Origin: Elioraea sp.
Lineage (GTDB): Bacteria; Pseudomonadota; Alphaproteobacteria; Acetobacterales; Acetobacteraceae
DNA: 35,534 bases
Assembly: GCF_022842375.1 (NCBI RefSeq)
Contig: NZ_JALHPR010000033.1
Location: forward strand, 1 to 35,534
Reading direction: 5' to 3'
The notes beneath the pieces were generated by a model. It made no database searches and had not been told where the DNA came from. It worked only from the letters and a program-made list of their open reading frames with translations. This document shows positions 7,539 to 17,270 of the stretch, one piece after another. Made by a program: the position numbers and the translations under genes. Every line of letters starts with the position of its first letter. Within the stretch, counting starts at the first letter, position 1.

Positions 7539-10500
7539 CCACGCTCGACCCCCGCGGCGAGGCGATCGCGGCACAGCGCCGCGCGGCCGACCCTGCCGTC
7601 TCCGCCTGGGTCGGGGCCTCTGCCGGGTCGGGCAAGACGACGCTGCTCACCAACCGCGTGCTCAGGCTCCTGCTCGGCGGCTGCGAGCCCGGGCGCATCC
7701 TCTGCCTCACCTACACCCGCGCGGCGGCGGCCGAGATGGCAACGCGGCTCGGCGCGCGGCTCGGCCAATGGGCAGCGCTGGACGACGCCGCGCTTGCCGA
7801 GGCACTCGACGACCTCGGCGTCGCGGCCGATTCCGCAACGATGGCGCGTGCGCGCGGGCTGTTCGCCCGCGTGCTCGACCAGCCGGGCGGGTTGCGCATC
7901 GCCACCATCCACGCCTTCTGCCAGAGCCTGCTGCGCCGCTTCCCGATCGAGGCAGCCGTCGCGCCGCATTTCGCGCTGATCGAGGAGCGTGACCAGGCGG
8001 AGCTTCTCGCCGCCGCGCGCGACCAGGCGCTGGGCGAACAGACGGCCGGCATCGCCGCCGCACTCGAGACGGTGGCACCGCTGGTCGATGACGCGCGTTT
8101 CGCCGGCCTCGTCACCGGTGTTCTCGGGGCCCGAGGGCGCGTGTCGCGCGCGCTTGCGGCCGAGCAGGGTGTCACTGAGATGCAGCGCCGCGCGCTCTCC
8201 CTCGGCGATGACGAGACCGAGGAGAGCATCCTCGCCGTAGCCTGCGCGCGGGACCTGACCCGGCTCTCGCGGGCCGCGGCGGCACTCGCCCTCGGCGGGG
8301 TGGACGACCAGAAATGTTCCATTGCGCTACGGGAATGGCTTGCCGCTGACGCCCCGGCGCGGGCGACGGGCTGGGATCGTTGGCGCGGCGTCTTCATCAA
8401 GCAGGATGGCGATATCCGCACCCGGCTCGCGTCAAAGAAGGCGATCGCCGTGATGCCCGACATCCTCGACGTCATGGGCACCGAGGCAACGTTCGTCCTC
8501 GATACCGAGGCGAAGCTCCGCGCCGCACGCGCGGCGCGCGCCTCGTCAGCACTCATGCGCCTCGTCAGCCCCGTCATCGCTGCCTATGCGCGGCGCAAGC
8601 ATATCCGCGCCGGGCTCGACTACGAGGACCTCATCACCTGCGCGCGCACGCTGCTGGGCAACACCGATACGGCGTGGGTGCAGTACAAGCTCGATGGCGG
8701 GCTTGACCACGTGCTGCTCGACGAGGCGCAGGACACCTCGCCGGCGCAATGGGACGTGGTGGAGAAGCTCACCGCCGAGTTCTTCTCCGGCCTCGGCGCG
8801 CGCGACGATCTCGCCCGCACGCTGTTCGCGGTGGGCGACGTGAAGCAGAGCATCTATCGCTTCCAGGGCGCGGCGCCGGTGCTGTTCAGCGCCGCGCGCG
8901 AGAAGGCGGCGTCGCGCGTCACCGCCATGCATGGGAGCTCGCATTTCCGCGCCGAGCAGCTTGCCGTGTCGTTCCGCTCGACCGCCCCGGTGCTCGCGCT
9001 CGTCGATGCGGTGTTCGCCGATCCAACCGCCGCCAAGGGCGTGGCCCTCGATGGTGGCGCGATCACGCACCGGCCGGCGCGCACGGGCCAGGCAGGCAGC
9101 GTCACGCTCTGGCCCCTCGTCGCGTCCGATCCGACGCCGGAGGACACGACCTGGGAGCCCGAGCCTAGCAAGCGTGCGCGCAAGGGCGAGGAGAAGCTCG
9201 CCGAAACCATTGCCGCGGCGATCGAGGCGTGGGTGGGCACCGAGATCCTGCCGGCGCGCGAGCGAACGATGCGGGCTGGCGACATCGTCGTTCTCGTGCG
9301 CCATCGCGGCGTGTTTGTCGGCCAGCTCGTGCGCGCACTGAAGCGCCGCGGCGTGCCGGTCAGCGGCATCGACCGCATGAGGCTCGTCACCGAGCTCGCG
9401 GTGATGGACGTTCTCGCGACACTCGACGCGTTGCTGCTGCCGGAGGATGACCTCACCTTCGCCTGTGCCCTGCGCTCGCCGATCTTCGGGATCAGCGATG
9501 CCTCGCTCATGGACCTCGCCGTCGGGCGCGGGCGGCGCAGCCTGCGCGACACGCTGCGGCGGCGCGCGGGCGAGCGGGACGAGTGGCGCGCGGCGGAGGA
9601 CCTGTTCTCGGCGCTCGCCGCACGGGCGGATTTCGATACGCCGCATGCGCTGATCGCCCGCCTGCTCGGCCCGCTCGGCGGCCGCGCGCGGCTGCTTGCC
9701 CGCCTCGGCCCCGATGCGGCCGATCCGCTGGACGAGCTGATGAACACCGCGCTGGCGCACGAGCACGCACACCCGCCGAACCTGCAGGGCTTCCTCGCCT
9801 GGCTCCGCGCGGGGGCTGCCGAGATCAAGCGCGAACAGGAAGCCGGTGCCGATGCGGTGCGGGTGATGACGGTGCATGGCGCGAAGGGCCTCGAAAGCCC
9901 GGTGGTGATCCTCGCCGACACCACCGCCATCGCGGGCAAGGTTGCCCCCCTCGTGTGGGTGAAGGATGCAGCGTCAGGCGACGACGTGCCGCTCTGGTCG
10001 CCGCGCAACGAGTTCCGCGCCGCGCCGATCGCCGCGGCGCGCGAGGTCGAGAGCGACGCCGAGCACGAGGAGTATCGGCGCCTGCTCTACGTCGCGCTCA
10101 CGCGGGCGGAGGACAGGCTCGTCATCACCGGCGCGCTCAGCCGAAAAAGCCCCGGCAAGGATGCCGGCTGCTGGTACGACCTGGTCGAGGCCGGGTTCCA
10201 TCGCCTGGCCGGCGAAGGCGCGGCGCCGATCACCTTCGACCCTGGCGCACTCATCGGCGAGCCTGGCTGGACGAGCGGGGGCTGGCACTACGCGACGGCG
10301 CAGGCCCCGGGGGCGGAGCGCCGGCGCGAGGCGGAGGGTGCCACGGCATCGTCACGGGCCGTGGTGCCAGCATGGGCCCGCGCCGCCCCGCCGGGCGAGG
10401 AAACGCCCCCTCGCCCCCTCGCCCCCTCGCGCGAGGAGGGGGAGGACCCGCCCGCCGCCTCGCCGCGCGGCAGGGCCCGGTCGGAGGCGCGCTTCCGCCG

Positions 10501-10990
10501 TGGCACGCTCGTCCACGCGCTGTTGCAGCATCTACCCGCGGTGCCGCCCGACCGTCGCGCGGCGGCGGCACGCGCCTGGCTCGCCGCCCCCGGCCAGGGG
10601 CTCGGCGCGGCCGAGGTGGAGGAGATCGCGGCAGAGACGCTCGCGATCATCACAGGCGAACGCTTCGCTGCCCTCTTCGCGCCCGACGCGCTTGCCGAGG
10701 CGCCGATCGCCGGCCGCATCGGCGCCCGCGTCGTCGCGGGCCAGGTTGATCGCCTCGCCATCACCGACAGCGCCGTGCTGGTGGCGGATTTCAAGACCAA
10801 CCGCCCCCCGCCGGAGCGGGTGGAGGATGTGGCGTCGGTCTATCTGCGGCAGATGGCGGCCTATCGCGCCGTGCTGCGGCAGGTGTTCCCGGGCCGCGCC
10901 GTCACCTGCGCGCTGGTCTGGACATACGCCGCACGCATGATGGAACTGCCCGACGCGCTGTTGGACGCGCATGCCCCAGCCCCCATGTGA
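7535..10990 (+). CDS. addA: Double-strand break repair helicase-nuclease AddA
   Basis: A 1151-aa UvrD/RecB-type helicase fused to a nuclease, partner of AddB. Walker A is GASAGSGKTTLL (about residues 27-38). Later motifs are LLDEAQDTSPAQWD, AVGDVKQSIYRFQGA, VMTVHGAKGLESPVVI and YRRLLYVALTRAEDRL, in superfamily 1 order. The C-terminal RecB-like nuclease has GTLVHALLQHLP and VADFKTN (near residue 1083). No ATG fits the beginning. The TTG at 7535 overlaps the addB stop (TTGA), and an in-frame GTG at 7523 is the alternative. A Pro/Arg-rich linker (about residues 953-985) separates helicase and nuclease, as is usual in this family. Confidence 0.95.
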   Translation: MTTLDPRGEAIAAQRRAADPAVSAWVGASAGSGKTTLLTNRVLRLLLGGCEPGRILCLTYTRAAAAEMATRLGARLGQWAALDDAALAEALDDLGVAADSATMARARGLFARVLDQPGGLRIATIHAFCQSLLRRFPIEAAVAPHFALIEERDQAELLAAARDQALGEQTAGIAAALETVAPLVDDARFAGLVTGVLGARGRVSRALAAEQGVTEMQRRALSLGDDETEESILAVACARDLTRLSRAAAALALGGVDDQKCSIALREWLAADAPARATGWDRWRGVFIKQDGDIRTRLASKKAIAVMPDILDVMGTEATFVLDTEAKLRAARAARASSALMRLVSPVIAAYARRKHIRAGLDYEDLITCARTLLGNTDTAWVQYKLDGGLDHVLLDEAQDTSPAQWDVVEKLTAEFFSGLGARDDLARTLFAVGDVKQSIYRFQGAAPVLFSAAREKAASRVTAMHGSSHFRAEQLAVSFRSTAPVLALVDAVFADPTAAKGVALDGGAITHRPARTGQAGSVTLWPLVASDPTPEDTTWEPEPSKRARKGEEKLAETIAAAIEAWVGTEILPARERTMRAGDIVVLVRHRGVFVGQLVRALKRRGVPVSGIDRMRLVTELAVMDVLATLDALLLPEDDLTFACALRSPIFGISDASLMDLAVGRGRRSLRDTLRRRAGERDEWRAAEDLFSALAARADFDTPHALIARLLGPLGGRARLLARLGPDAADPLDELMNTALAHEHAHPPNLQGFLAWLRAGAAEIKREQEAGADAVRVMTVHGAKGLESPVVILADTTAIAGKVAPLVWVKDAASGDDVPLWSPRNEFRAAPIAAAREVESDAEHEEYRRLLYVALTRAEDRLVITGALSRKSPGKDAGCWYDLVEAGFHRLAGEGAAPITFDPGALIGEPGWTSGGWHYATAQAPGAERRREAEGATASSRAVVPAWARAAPPGEETPPRPLAPSREEGEDPPAASPRGRARSEARFRRGTLVHALLQHLPAVPPDRRAAAARAWLAAPGQGLGAAEVEEIAAETLAIITGERFAALFAPDALAEAPIAGRIGARVVAGQVDRLAITDSAVLVADFKTNRPPPERVEDVASVYLRQMAAYRAVLRQVFPGRAVTCALVWTYAARMMELPDALLDAHAPAPM

Positions 10991-11098
10991 CAGTTTCGCG
11001 CAGGCCGCCGCTTGGCCTCGATGCGGATTGCCGTGCTAAAACCCCCACCCTGCGACCCAGCCAGGCCCTTGCGCCTTGGCAGAACCCGGAGAGAGCGC

Positions 11099-11425
11099 AT
11101 GAGCACGAGCACCAAGCCCGTGACGGATGCCAGCTTCGAGATGGACGTGCTGAAGTCCGACCATCCCGTGCTGGTGGATTTCTGGGCCGAATGGTGCGGC
11201 CCCTGCCGCGCGATCGCGCCCGCGCTCGACGAGATCGCCACGACCTATGCCGGCAAGCTCACCGTCGCCAAGGTGAATGTCGACGAGAACCCCGTGACGC
11301 CGAACCGCTTCGCGGTGCGCGGCATCCCGACGCTGATGATCTTCAAGGGCGGCCAGCCCGTCGCCACAAAGATGGGTGCCGACAGCAAGGGTAACCTCGC
11401 CGCCTGGGTGGACTCGAATCTGTGA
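11099..11425 (+). CDS. trxA: Thioredoxin 1
   Basis: A 108-aa thioredoxin, the cytoplasmic dithiol-disulfide reductant. The redox site WCGPC is at residues 32-36, preceded by VLVDFWAE, and the cis-proline loop GIPTLMIF follows. The start is the ATG at 11099, chosen because GGAGAGAG precedes it by a few bases and because the result has the classic thioredoxin length. An ATG at 11012 would add an unusual Arg/Pro-rich leader. The 108-bp gap after addA may hold its own promoter. A strong hairpin just after the stop (11434-11471) probably ends the transcript. Confidence 0.95.
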   Translation: MSTSTKPVTDASFEMDVLKSDHPVLVDFWAEWCGPCRAIAPALDEIATTYAGKLTVAKVNVDENPVTPNRFAVRGIPTLMIFKGGQPVATKMGADSKGNLAAWVDSNL

Positions 11426-11433
11426 TCGCTTCT

Positions 11434-11471
11434 GCCGCGCGGTGAACCCCTCGCGGGGTTTGCCGCGCGGC
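11434..11471 (+). terminator. Probable terminator hairpin after trxA
   Basis: A long GC-rich inverted repeat: a 9-bp outer stem (GCCGCGCGG with CCGCGCGGC), a three-base internal mismatch, then ACCCC/GGGGT closing a TCGC loop. It starts nine bases after the trxA stop. No T-run follows, so it may act as an RNA 3'-end stabiliser or factor-assisted terminator rather than a canonical intrinsic terminator. Confidence 0.55.
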
Positions 11472-11516
11472 ATTGCTGCCCCATCTCCCGTGGGTCACCG
11501 ATCCGGGGAGATGCTG

Positions 11517-12635
11517 ATGGTCCGATCCCTTCTTCTTGCCCTGCCGCTCGCGCTGGCAGCCGCCGCCGCCTCGGCCCCCGCCTCGGCAGAGGTTGTGACG
11601 AGCGAACGCGCGACGTTCCGCGTGAGCGTCATCGCCGGCGGCCTCGAGAACCCCTGGGGCCTCGCCGTGCTGCCGGATGGGCAGAAGCTGGTGACGGAGC
11701 GGCCAGGCCGCGTCCGCCTCGTCGGCACGGATGGGCGCGTCTCCGCCCCGCTTGCCGGCACGCCGGCCACGGTCGCTGCGCGGCAGGGCGGCATGCTCGA
11801 TGTCATCCTGCACCCGCGCTTTGCCGAGAACCGCTTCGTTTATCTCTGCCATGTGACCGAGGGGCAGGGAGGGACGTCGAGCACGATCACGCGCGTAACG
11901 TTCGCGGGCGAGCGGTTCAGCGACGCACGGACGATCTTCAGCGTGACTCCACGCGTTTCTAATGGCCTGCATTTCGGCTGCCGCATGGCCTTCGGGCGTG
12001 ACGGCATGCTCTACGCCGGCTTCGGCGACAGGTTCCAGATGAACCGCTCGCAGGACCTCGCCGACCTCAACGGCAAGATCATCCGCGTGACGGAGGACGG
12101 TGCGATCCCGGCCGACAACCCCTTCGTCGGGCGCGCCGGCGCGCGGGGCGAGATCTGGTCATGGGGCCATCGCAACATCCAGGGGCTGCTGGTCGACCCG
12201 GGGACGGGCGCGCTCTGGGCGCATGAGCATGGGCCGCAGGGTGGTGACGAGGTGAACCTGGTCATGCGCGGGGCGAACTATGGCTGGCCGCGCGCCACGC
12301 ACGGCGTGAACTATGGCGGGTCGACCATTACCGAGAACCGGTCATTGCCCGGCATGACGGACCCGCTGCATGTGTGGGTTCCCTCGATCGCTCCCTCCGG
12401 CTTCGCGGCGGTGACGGGACCGGCCTTCCCGGGGTGGCAGGGCAGCCTGCTCGTCGGCGCGCTGCGTGACCGCACGTTGGTGCGCCTCACGCGCGAGGGC
12501 GACCGCATCGTCGCGGAGGAGCGGATCGCGATGTTCGGCGAACGCATCCGCGACGTGCGCGTCGGCCCCGATGGCCGTGTGTATGTGCTGACCGACAGCC
12601 GCGAAGGCGCGATCTGGCGACTCGATCCCGCCTAG
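11517..12635 (+). CDS. Secreted PQQ-dependent sugar dehydrogenase-type beta-propeller
   Basis: A 372-aa protein of the soluble aldose sugar dehydrogenase (YliI/Asd, GSDH) family: six-bladed propellers that oxidise sugars with PQQ and calcium in the periplasm. A signal peptide covers residues 1-24 (hydrophobic core LLLALPLALAAAAA, likely cut after ASA). Family signatures are ENPWGLAVLPDG, a GGMLDVILHP blade, GHRNIQGLLVDP, WAHEHGPQGGDEVNLV and ANYGWP. Two ATGs compete, at 11511 and 11517. The GGGGAG box abuts the first but sits six bases from the second, so 11517 is preferred. Substrate cannot be predicted. It converges with folC. Confidence 0.88.
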   Translation: MVRSLLLALPLALAAAAASAPASAEVVTSERATFRVSVIAGGLENPWGLAVLPDGQKLVTERPGRVRLVGTDGRVSAPLAGTPATVAARQGGMLDVILHPRFAENRFVYLCHVTEGQGGTSSTITRVTFAGERFSDARTIFSVTPRVSNGLHFGCRMAFGRDGMLYAGFGDRFQMNRSQDLADLNGKIIRVTEDGAIPADNPFVGRAGARGEIWSWGHRNIQGLLVDPGTGALWAHEHGPQGGDEVNLVMRGANYGWPRATHGVNYGGSTITENRSLPGMTDPLHVWVPSIAPSGFAAVTGPAFPGWQGSLLVGALRDRTLVRLTREGDRIVAEERIAMFGERIRDVRVGPDGRVYVLTDSREGAIWRLDPA

Positions 12636-12679
12636 CGCGTCATCCGCTGTGGCGGATCACGCTCCAGCCATTTGTTTGC

Positions 12680-12736
12680 GAGCAATATCATCCGCTTACG
12701 GATCGCTTCGCGATTCAAGGTAAGCGGATATTGCTC
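12680..12736. terminator. Large inverted repeat between convergent genes
   Basis: GAGCAATAT-CCGCTTAC on the left (12680-12699, with a CAT bulge) pairs with GTAAGCGG-ATATTGCTC on the right (12720-12736). An inner ATCGC-TTC-GCGAT hairpin extends it. The right arm reaches the folC stop codon. The position between the converging sugar dehydrogenase and folC suggests a bidirectional terminator. The arms are notably less GC-rich than the surroundings. Confidence 0.6.
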
Positions 12737-14016
12737 TAGCCGTTCTCCCGCAGCACGACGCCGGCAAGGTAGAGGCTGCCGCAGATCAGGATGCGCGCGG
12801 GCGGCCCACCGGCAGCGGCGATGGCAGCGACCGCATCGGCCACGCGCGGCCCGATGCGCGCGATGCCGCCTGAGGCAGCGATGATCGCCTCCGGCGGCTG
12901 CGCGAGGTGTTGGTCCGGTTCCGCGACGGCCCAGAGGCTGGCGGCGTGCGGAATGATCGGGGCGAGGAACCCCTCCGTCCCCTTGCCCGACTTCATGCCG
13001 ACGATGACGTGCCACGGCGCGGACGCATCGGCCGCGAGATGCGCGCCGATCATCTGGCCGGCATCGGCGTTGTGCCCGCCATCGAGCCAGAGCTCCCAGC
13101 CTTCAGGCAGCGGCGAGACAAGCGGCCCGGCAACGAGGCGTTGCAGCCGTGCTGGCCAGACGGCGGTGGCAAGGCCGCGGGCGACGGCATCGGCCGTGAT
13201 GCGCGCATCGCCCATCGCGCGCAACGCGGCGATGGCGATGCCGGCGTTGTCGTGCTGGTGCGCGCCCGGCAGCGCGGGCAGCGGCAGGTCGAGCACGCCC
13301 GCCCCGTCCTTGTAGCGGAGGCCCGCGCCAGCCGGCGCGATCGTCCACGCTTCGTCACGCGCCAGCAACGATGCGCCGGCGGAACGGGAGGCCTCGGCGA
13401 TCACGGCCATCGCGGCGGGCTCCTGCCGCCCCGTGGCACAGGGAACGCCGGGCTTAATGATGCCCGCCTTCTCGAAGGCGATGGCAGCCAGCGTGTTGCC
13501 GAGGAAGTCCATGTGGTCCATCGCCACATGGGTGATCGCGGTCGCTGCCGGCCGCGCGACCACGTTCGTGGCATCGAGCCTGCCGCCGAGGCCGACCTCG
13601 AGGACCAGCAGGTCAGCCGGCGCCTCGGCGAACAGCAGCAGCGCGGCGGCGGTGGTGATCTCGAACACCGTGATCGGGTCCTCGCCGTTCGCTGTCTCGG
13701 CGCGTTGCAGCGCATCGGTCAGCGCGGCGTCCGTCACGAGATGGCTCGCAAGCCTGATGCGCTCATGGAACGTCACGAGATGGGGCGAGGTGTAGACATG
13801 CGTGCGAAGCCCCGCCGCCTCGGCGATGGCACGCGCGAAGGCGCAGGTCGAGCCCTTGCCGTTCGTGCCCGCGACATGCAGCACCGGCGGCAGGCGACGT
13901 TCGGGGTGGCCCAAGCGGGCGAGCAGCCGCTCGAGCCGCCCGAGCGAGAGGTCGATCAGCTTCGGGTGAAGGCGTGCGAGCCGTGCCATCACCGTCTCTG
14001 ATGGCGCGGTGGTCAT
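12736..14016 (-). CDS. folC: Bifunctional folylpolyglutamate synthase/dihydrofolate synthase
   Basis: A 426-aa Mur-ligase-family enzyme that adds L-glutamate to dihydropteroate and to folates. The P-loop GTNGKGST spans residues 50-57, followed by YTSPHLVTFHERI, the folate-binding VLEVGLGGRLDATN and THVAMDHMDFLG, all standard for FolC. The ATG at 14016 lies 10 bp after the accD stop. No strong Shine-Dalgarno is visible, suggesting translation coupled to accD; a second ATG nine codons in is possible. It is the last gene of the minus-strand trp-accD-folC cluster. Confidence 0.95.
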   Translation of the reverse strand: MTTAPSETVMARLARLHPKLIDLSLGRLERLLARLGHPERRLPPVLHVAGTNGKGSTCAFARAIAEAAGLRTHVYTSPHLVTFHERIRLASHLVTDAALTDALQRAETANGEDPITVFEITTAAALLLFAEAPADLLVLEVGLGGRLDATNVVARPAATAITHVAMDHMDFLGNTLAAIAFEKAGIIKPGVPCATGRQEPAAMAVIAEASRSAGASLLARDEAWTIAPAGAGLRYKDGAGVLDLPLPALPGAHQHDNAGIAIAALRAMGDARITADAVARGLATAVWPARLQRLVAGPLVSPLPEGWELWLDGGHNADAGQMIGAHLAADASAPWHVIVGMKSGKGTEGFLAPIIPHAASLWAVAEPDQHLAQPPEAIIAASGGIARIGPRVADAVAAIAAAGGPPARILICGSLYLAGVVLRENG

Positions 14017-14026
14017 GGACCGCGCG

Positions 14027-14935
14027 TCAGGGAGCAGGGATTGCGGGAAGGGCGATTATCGCTGCCTCGGGCCGGGCGGCGCGTCGCGCGGCAGGCTCGG
14101 TGAGAAGGCCGATCAGCCGCCCCAGCGTCTCCCGCAGTTCGGCCCGCTTGACCACGAGGTCGACCATGCCGTGCTCGTTGAGATACTCGGCCCGCTGGAA
14201 CCCATCCGGCAGCTTCTCGCGCACCGTCTGCTCGATCACGCGTGCGCCAGCGAAGCCGATCATCGCCCCCGGTTCGGCGATGTGCACGTCACCCAGCATG
14301 GCGAAGGAGGCGGTGACGCCGCCCGTCGTCGGGTCGGTCAGCACGACGATGTAGGGAAGCCCCGCTTCCTTCACGAGCTGCACGGCGATGGTCGTGCGCG
14401 GCATCTGCATCAGGCTGAGCGCGCCTTCCTGCATGCGCGCGCCACCCGAGGCGGTGATGACGACGAGGGCGGCTTCCTGCAGCACCGCGAGCCGTGCGGC
14501 GGCGACCAGCGCCTCGCCAACGCCCGAGCCCATCGATCCGCCCATGAAGTCGAACGCGAAGGCGGCGACCACGGCACGCTGGCCGGCCACCGTGCCGTGG
14601 GCGACGATGATCGCGTCATCGAGCTCGGTGTCGGCGCGCGCTGCCTTCAGCCTGTCGGCGTAGCGCTTCTGGTCGCGGAAGTGCAGTGGATCGGACGGCA
14701 CGGGGGGAAGCTCGATCGTCGCGTAGCCCTCGTCCATCACGCTCGCCAGCCGCTCCTTCGCAGGCAGGCGCATGTGGTGGCCGCAATTTGGGCAGACGCG
14801 GAGGTTCTTGGCGAACTCCAGGTGGAAGATCATCTGCTCGCACGCGGGGCATTTGTGCCAGAGATTCTCAGGCACGTCCTTCCGGCCGAGCAGCGTGCGG
14901 ATCTTCGGCCTGACGTAGTTGGTGAGCCAGTTCAT
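14027..14935 (-). CDS. accD: Acetyl-CoA carboxylase carboxyltransferase subunit beta
   Basis: A 302-aa beta subunit of the carboxyltransferase that moves CO2 from biotin to acetyl-CoA, the first step of fatty acid synthesis. The N-terminal zinc ribbon has Cys29, Cys32, Cys48 and Cys51 (C-x2-C-x15-C-x2-C). The crotonase-like core follows, with [21 protein letters not shown] and [12 protein letters not shown]. Length is normal. It begins 15 bp after trpA, and trpB-trpA-accD-folC is the conserved alphaproteobacterial order. The accA partner is not in the window. Confidence 0.96.
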   Translation of the reverse strand: MNWLTNYVRPKIRTLLGRKDVPENLWHKCPACEQMIFHLEFAKNLRVCPNCGHHMRLPAKERLASVMDEGYATIELPPVPSDPLHFRDQKRYADRLKAARADTELDDAIIVAHGTVAGQRAVVAAFAFDFMGGSMGSGVGEALVAAARLAVLQEAALVVITASGGARMQEGALSLMQMPRTTIAVQLVKEAGLPYIVVLTDPTTGGVTASFAMLGDVHIAEPGAMIGFAGARVIEQTVREKLPDGFQRAEYLNEHGMVDLVVKRAELRETLGRLIGLLTEPAARRAARPEAAIIALPAIPAP

Positions 14936-14950
14936 CGTTCGCTTTTCAGA

Positions 14951-15823
14951 TCATTCCGCAGCTTGGTTGTTCCGGCGGGCGCCGCGCACGCCGGCGGCCA
15001 GCGCGCGCACCTGGTCGAGCACCTTCTCCACCGTGCCCGGCTTCGCGCGGCCCGCCTCGTCGAGATCGCCCGAGAGCGTGTCGATCAGCGCCGAGGCGAC
15101 CACGGCGGCATCCGCCAATCGCACCGCGGCGGCGGCCTGTTCGGGCGTGCGCACGCCGAAGCCGACGGCGACGGGAAGCGTCGTGGCGCGGCGGATGCGG
15201 GGGATCGCGTCAGCCAGCTGCGCCTCGGAGGCCGAGCGCGTGCCGGTGATCCCGGTGATCGAGACGTAGTAGACGAAGCCGCCGGAGCCCGCGAGCACGA
15301 CGGGAAGCCGCTTATCGTCCGTGGTGGGGGCGACGAGGCGGATCAATTCCAGCCCGGCAGGACCGGTGTGCACCGTGAGTTCATCGGCCTCCTCGGGCGG
15401 AAGGTCGACGATGATCAGCCCGTCGACGCCGGCATCGGCCGCGTCGGCGGCGAAACGTTCCGGGCCATAGCTGAGAACGGGGTTGTAGTACCCCATCAGC
15501 ACGATCGGCGTCGCTGCATCCAGGCTCCGGAAGCCGCGCACCATGTCGAGCGTGGCGGGAAGCGTCGCCCCCGCCTTCAGCCCGCGTTGGGCGGCACGCT
15601 GGATCGTCGGTCCATCCGCCATCGGGTCGGTGAAGGGAACGCCGATCTCGATGAGGTCGGCGCCGGCGGCCGGCATGCCGGCGAGCAGGGCCTCCGACGT
15701 CGCGCGGTCAGGGTCGTACGCCTCGACGAAGGTGATCAGCGCACCGCGCCCCTCCGCAGCGACTGCGGCGAAGCGCGTGGCGATGCGGTTGGGGCCGCCG
15801 GCGGGAAGGCGATTTGATGTCAC
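14951..15823 (-). CDS. trpA: Tryptophan synthase alpha subunit
   Basis: A 290-aa TIM-barrel enzyme that splits indole-3-glycerol phosphate and channels indole to TrpB. The active-site segment [15 protein letters not shown] carries Glu59 and Asp70, with the same 11-residue spacing as Glu49/Asp60 of the E. coli enzyme. The barrel strand before it reads FVEAYDPD instead of the common FITAGDPD, a conservative oddity. The ATG overlaps the trpB stop (ATGA, 15820-15823), as expected for partners made in equal amounts. Confidence 0.96.
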   Translation of the reverse strand: MTSNRLPAGGPNRIATRFAAVAAEGRGALITFVEAYDPDRATSEALLAGMPAAGADLIEIGVPFTDPMADGPTIQRAAQRGLKAGATLPATLDMVRGFRSLDAATPIVLMGYYNPVLSYGPERFAADAADAGVDGLIIVDLPPEEADELTVHTGPAGLELIRLVAPTTDDKRLPVVLAGSGGFVYYVSITGITGTRSASEAQLADAIPRIRRATTLPVAVGFGVRTPEQAAAAVRLADAAVVASALIDTLSGDLDEAGRAKPGTVEKVLDQVRALAAGVRGARRNNQAAE

Positions 15824-17064
15824 AGCTTCACCCCCAGCGCCTCGGCGACGGTGAAGATGTCCTTGTCGCCGCGGCCGCAGAGATTCATCAGGATGATCGC
15901 GTCATCGGGCAGCGTCGTCGCGATCTTCGCGACATGCGCGAGCGCATGCGCGGGTTCGAGTGCCGGGATGATGCCTTCCGTGCGGGTGCAGAGCTGGAAC
16001 GCCTCCAGCGCCTCGCCATCCGTCACCGCGACGTACTCGACGCGGCCGAGCTCATGCAGCCACGAATGCTCGGGGCCGACGCCGGGATAGTCGAGGCCGG
16101 CCGAGATCGAGTGCGCCTCGAGGATCTGCCCGAACTCGTCCTGCAGCAGGTAGGTGCGGTTGCCGTGCAGCACGCCGGGCCGGCCCTTGGACAGCGACGC
16201 CGCATGCTGGCCGCTATCGAGCCCATGCCCTGCCGCTTCCACGCCGACGAGGCGTACGCCCGTATCGTCGAGGAACGGGTAGAACAGCCCCATCGCGTTC
16301 GACCCGCCACCGATCGCGGCGACCGCGATGTCAGGCAGCCGGCCGGTGGCGCGCAGCATCTGCTGCTTCGCCTCGATGCCGATGACCGACTGGAAATCCC
16401 GCACCATCGCGGGATACGGGTGCGGACCGGCGACCGTTCCGATCAAGTAATAGGTGTCGGTGACGTTGGCGACCCAGTCGCGCAGCGCCTCGTTCATCGC
16501 ATCCTTCAACGTCGCCGCGCCCGATGTCACGGGCTTCACCTCGGCGCCGAGCAGCTTCATGCGGAACACGTTGGGCGACTGCCGGGCAACGTCGGTCGCA
16601 CCCATGTAGATCGTGCAGGGGAGGCCGAACAGCGCGCAGACCGTTGCGGTGGCGACGCCATGCTGGCCAGCGCCCGTCTCGGCGATGATGCGCGTCTTGC
16701 CCATGCGCCGCGCGAGCAGGATCTGGCCCATGCAGTTGTTGATCTTGTGCGCGCCCGTGTGGTTCAGCTCGTCGCGCTTGAACCACACCTGCGCGCCACC
16801 GAGCGCCTTGGTCAGCCGCTCGGCGAACCAGAGCGGGCTCGGCCGGCCGACATAGTCGGCGAGGTAGCGGTCGAGCTCCGCCTGGAACGACGGGTCGGCC
16901 TTGCACGCCTCGTAGGCCTTTTCGACCTCGAGGATCAGCGGCATCAGCGTCTCGGCGACGTAGCGGCCGCCGAAGGTGCCGAAATGCCCACGCTCGTCCG
17001 GCCCACTCTTGAAGCTGTTGGGCTTCAGGCTGTTGGGCAGAGCGGGGGATAGGGGCTTGTTCAC
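15820..17064 (-). CDS. trpB: Tryptophan synthase beta subunit
   Basis: A 414-aa PLP enzyme joining indole and serine to form tryptophan. The PLP lysine is Lys107 in [16 protein letters not shown] is the substrate-carboxylate loop, and [10 protein letters not shown] binds the cofactor phosphate. The N-terminal [14 protein letters not shown] is the usual TrpB1 opening. A palindromic repeat cluster and a small secreted-protein gene lie upstream, separating it from trpF. It therefore probably has its own promoter in the roughly 200-bp gap. Confidence 0.97.
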   Translation of the reverse strand: MNKPLSPALPNSLKPNSFKSGPDERGHFGTFGGRYVAETLMPLILEVEKAYEACKADPSFQAELDRYLADYVGRPSPLWFAERLTKALGGAQVWFKRDELNHTGAHKINNCMGQILLARRMGKTRIIAETGAGQHGVATATVCALFGLPCTIYMGATDVARQSPNVFRMKLLGAEVKPVTSGAATLKDAMNEALRDWVANVTDTYYLIGTVAGPHPYPAMVRDFQSVIGIEAKQQMLRATGRLPDIAVAAIGGGSNAMGLFYPFLDDTGVRLVGVEAAGHGLDSGQHAASLSKGRPGVLHGNRTYLLQDEFGQILEAHSISAGLDYPGVGPEHSWLHELGRVEYVAVTDGEALEAFQLCTRTEGIIPALEPAHALAHVAKIATTLPDDAIILMNLCGRGDKDIFTVAEALGVKL

Positions 17065-17142
17065 GTCTCGCCTCCCGGATGGAAGCGGCGGTCTTAGCCC
17101 AATCGCGTGCCCCGGCCTAGGGGAGGAAGGGGGGTGGCGACC

Positions 17143-17248
17143 GCCCTCACCCTGTCCCTCTCCCGCGAGCGGGAGAGGGACGCATCTGCGACACCTCGCC
17201 CCAGCGTCCCCTCTCCCCCAGCGGGGGAGAGGGCAAGGGTGAGGGGGC
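17143..17248. repeat. Nested palindromic repeat cluster upstream of trpB
   Basis: Two GC-rich hairpins sit inside an outer inverted repeat. Hairpin one has arms 17154-17166 and 17169-17181 (GTCCCTCTCCCGC and its complement). Hairpin two has arms of CCCTCTCCCCC type around 17208-17219 and 17223-17233. The outer arms GCCCTCACCCT (17143-17153) pair with the AGGGTGAGGG stretch near 17236. This resembles the dispersed intergenic palindromic elements common in GC-rich Proteobacteria. It lies between trpB and the small secreted gene and could affect readthrough. Confidence 0.7.
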
Positions 17249-17270
17249 TCTCGCCCCCCGCCCGGGTCGT

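Noticed and set aside
10405-10445. Three 8-bp GCCCCCTC repeats and a palindrome inside addA, suggesting an inserted repeat element.
   Set aside because: They encode the PPRPLAPSR-type linker that precedes the nuclease domain in AddA proteins, so the sequence is best read as native, compositionally biased coding DNA.
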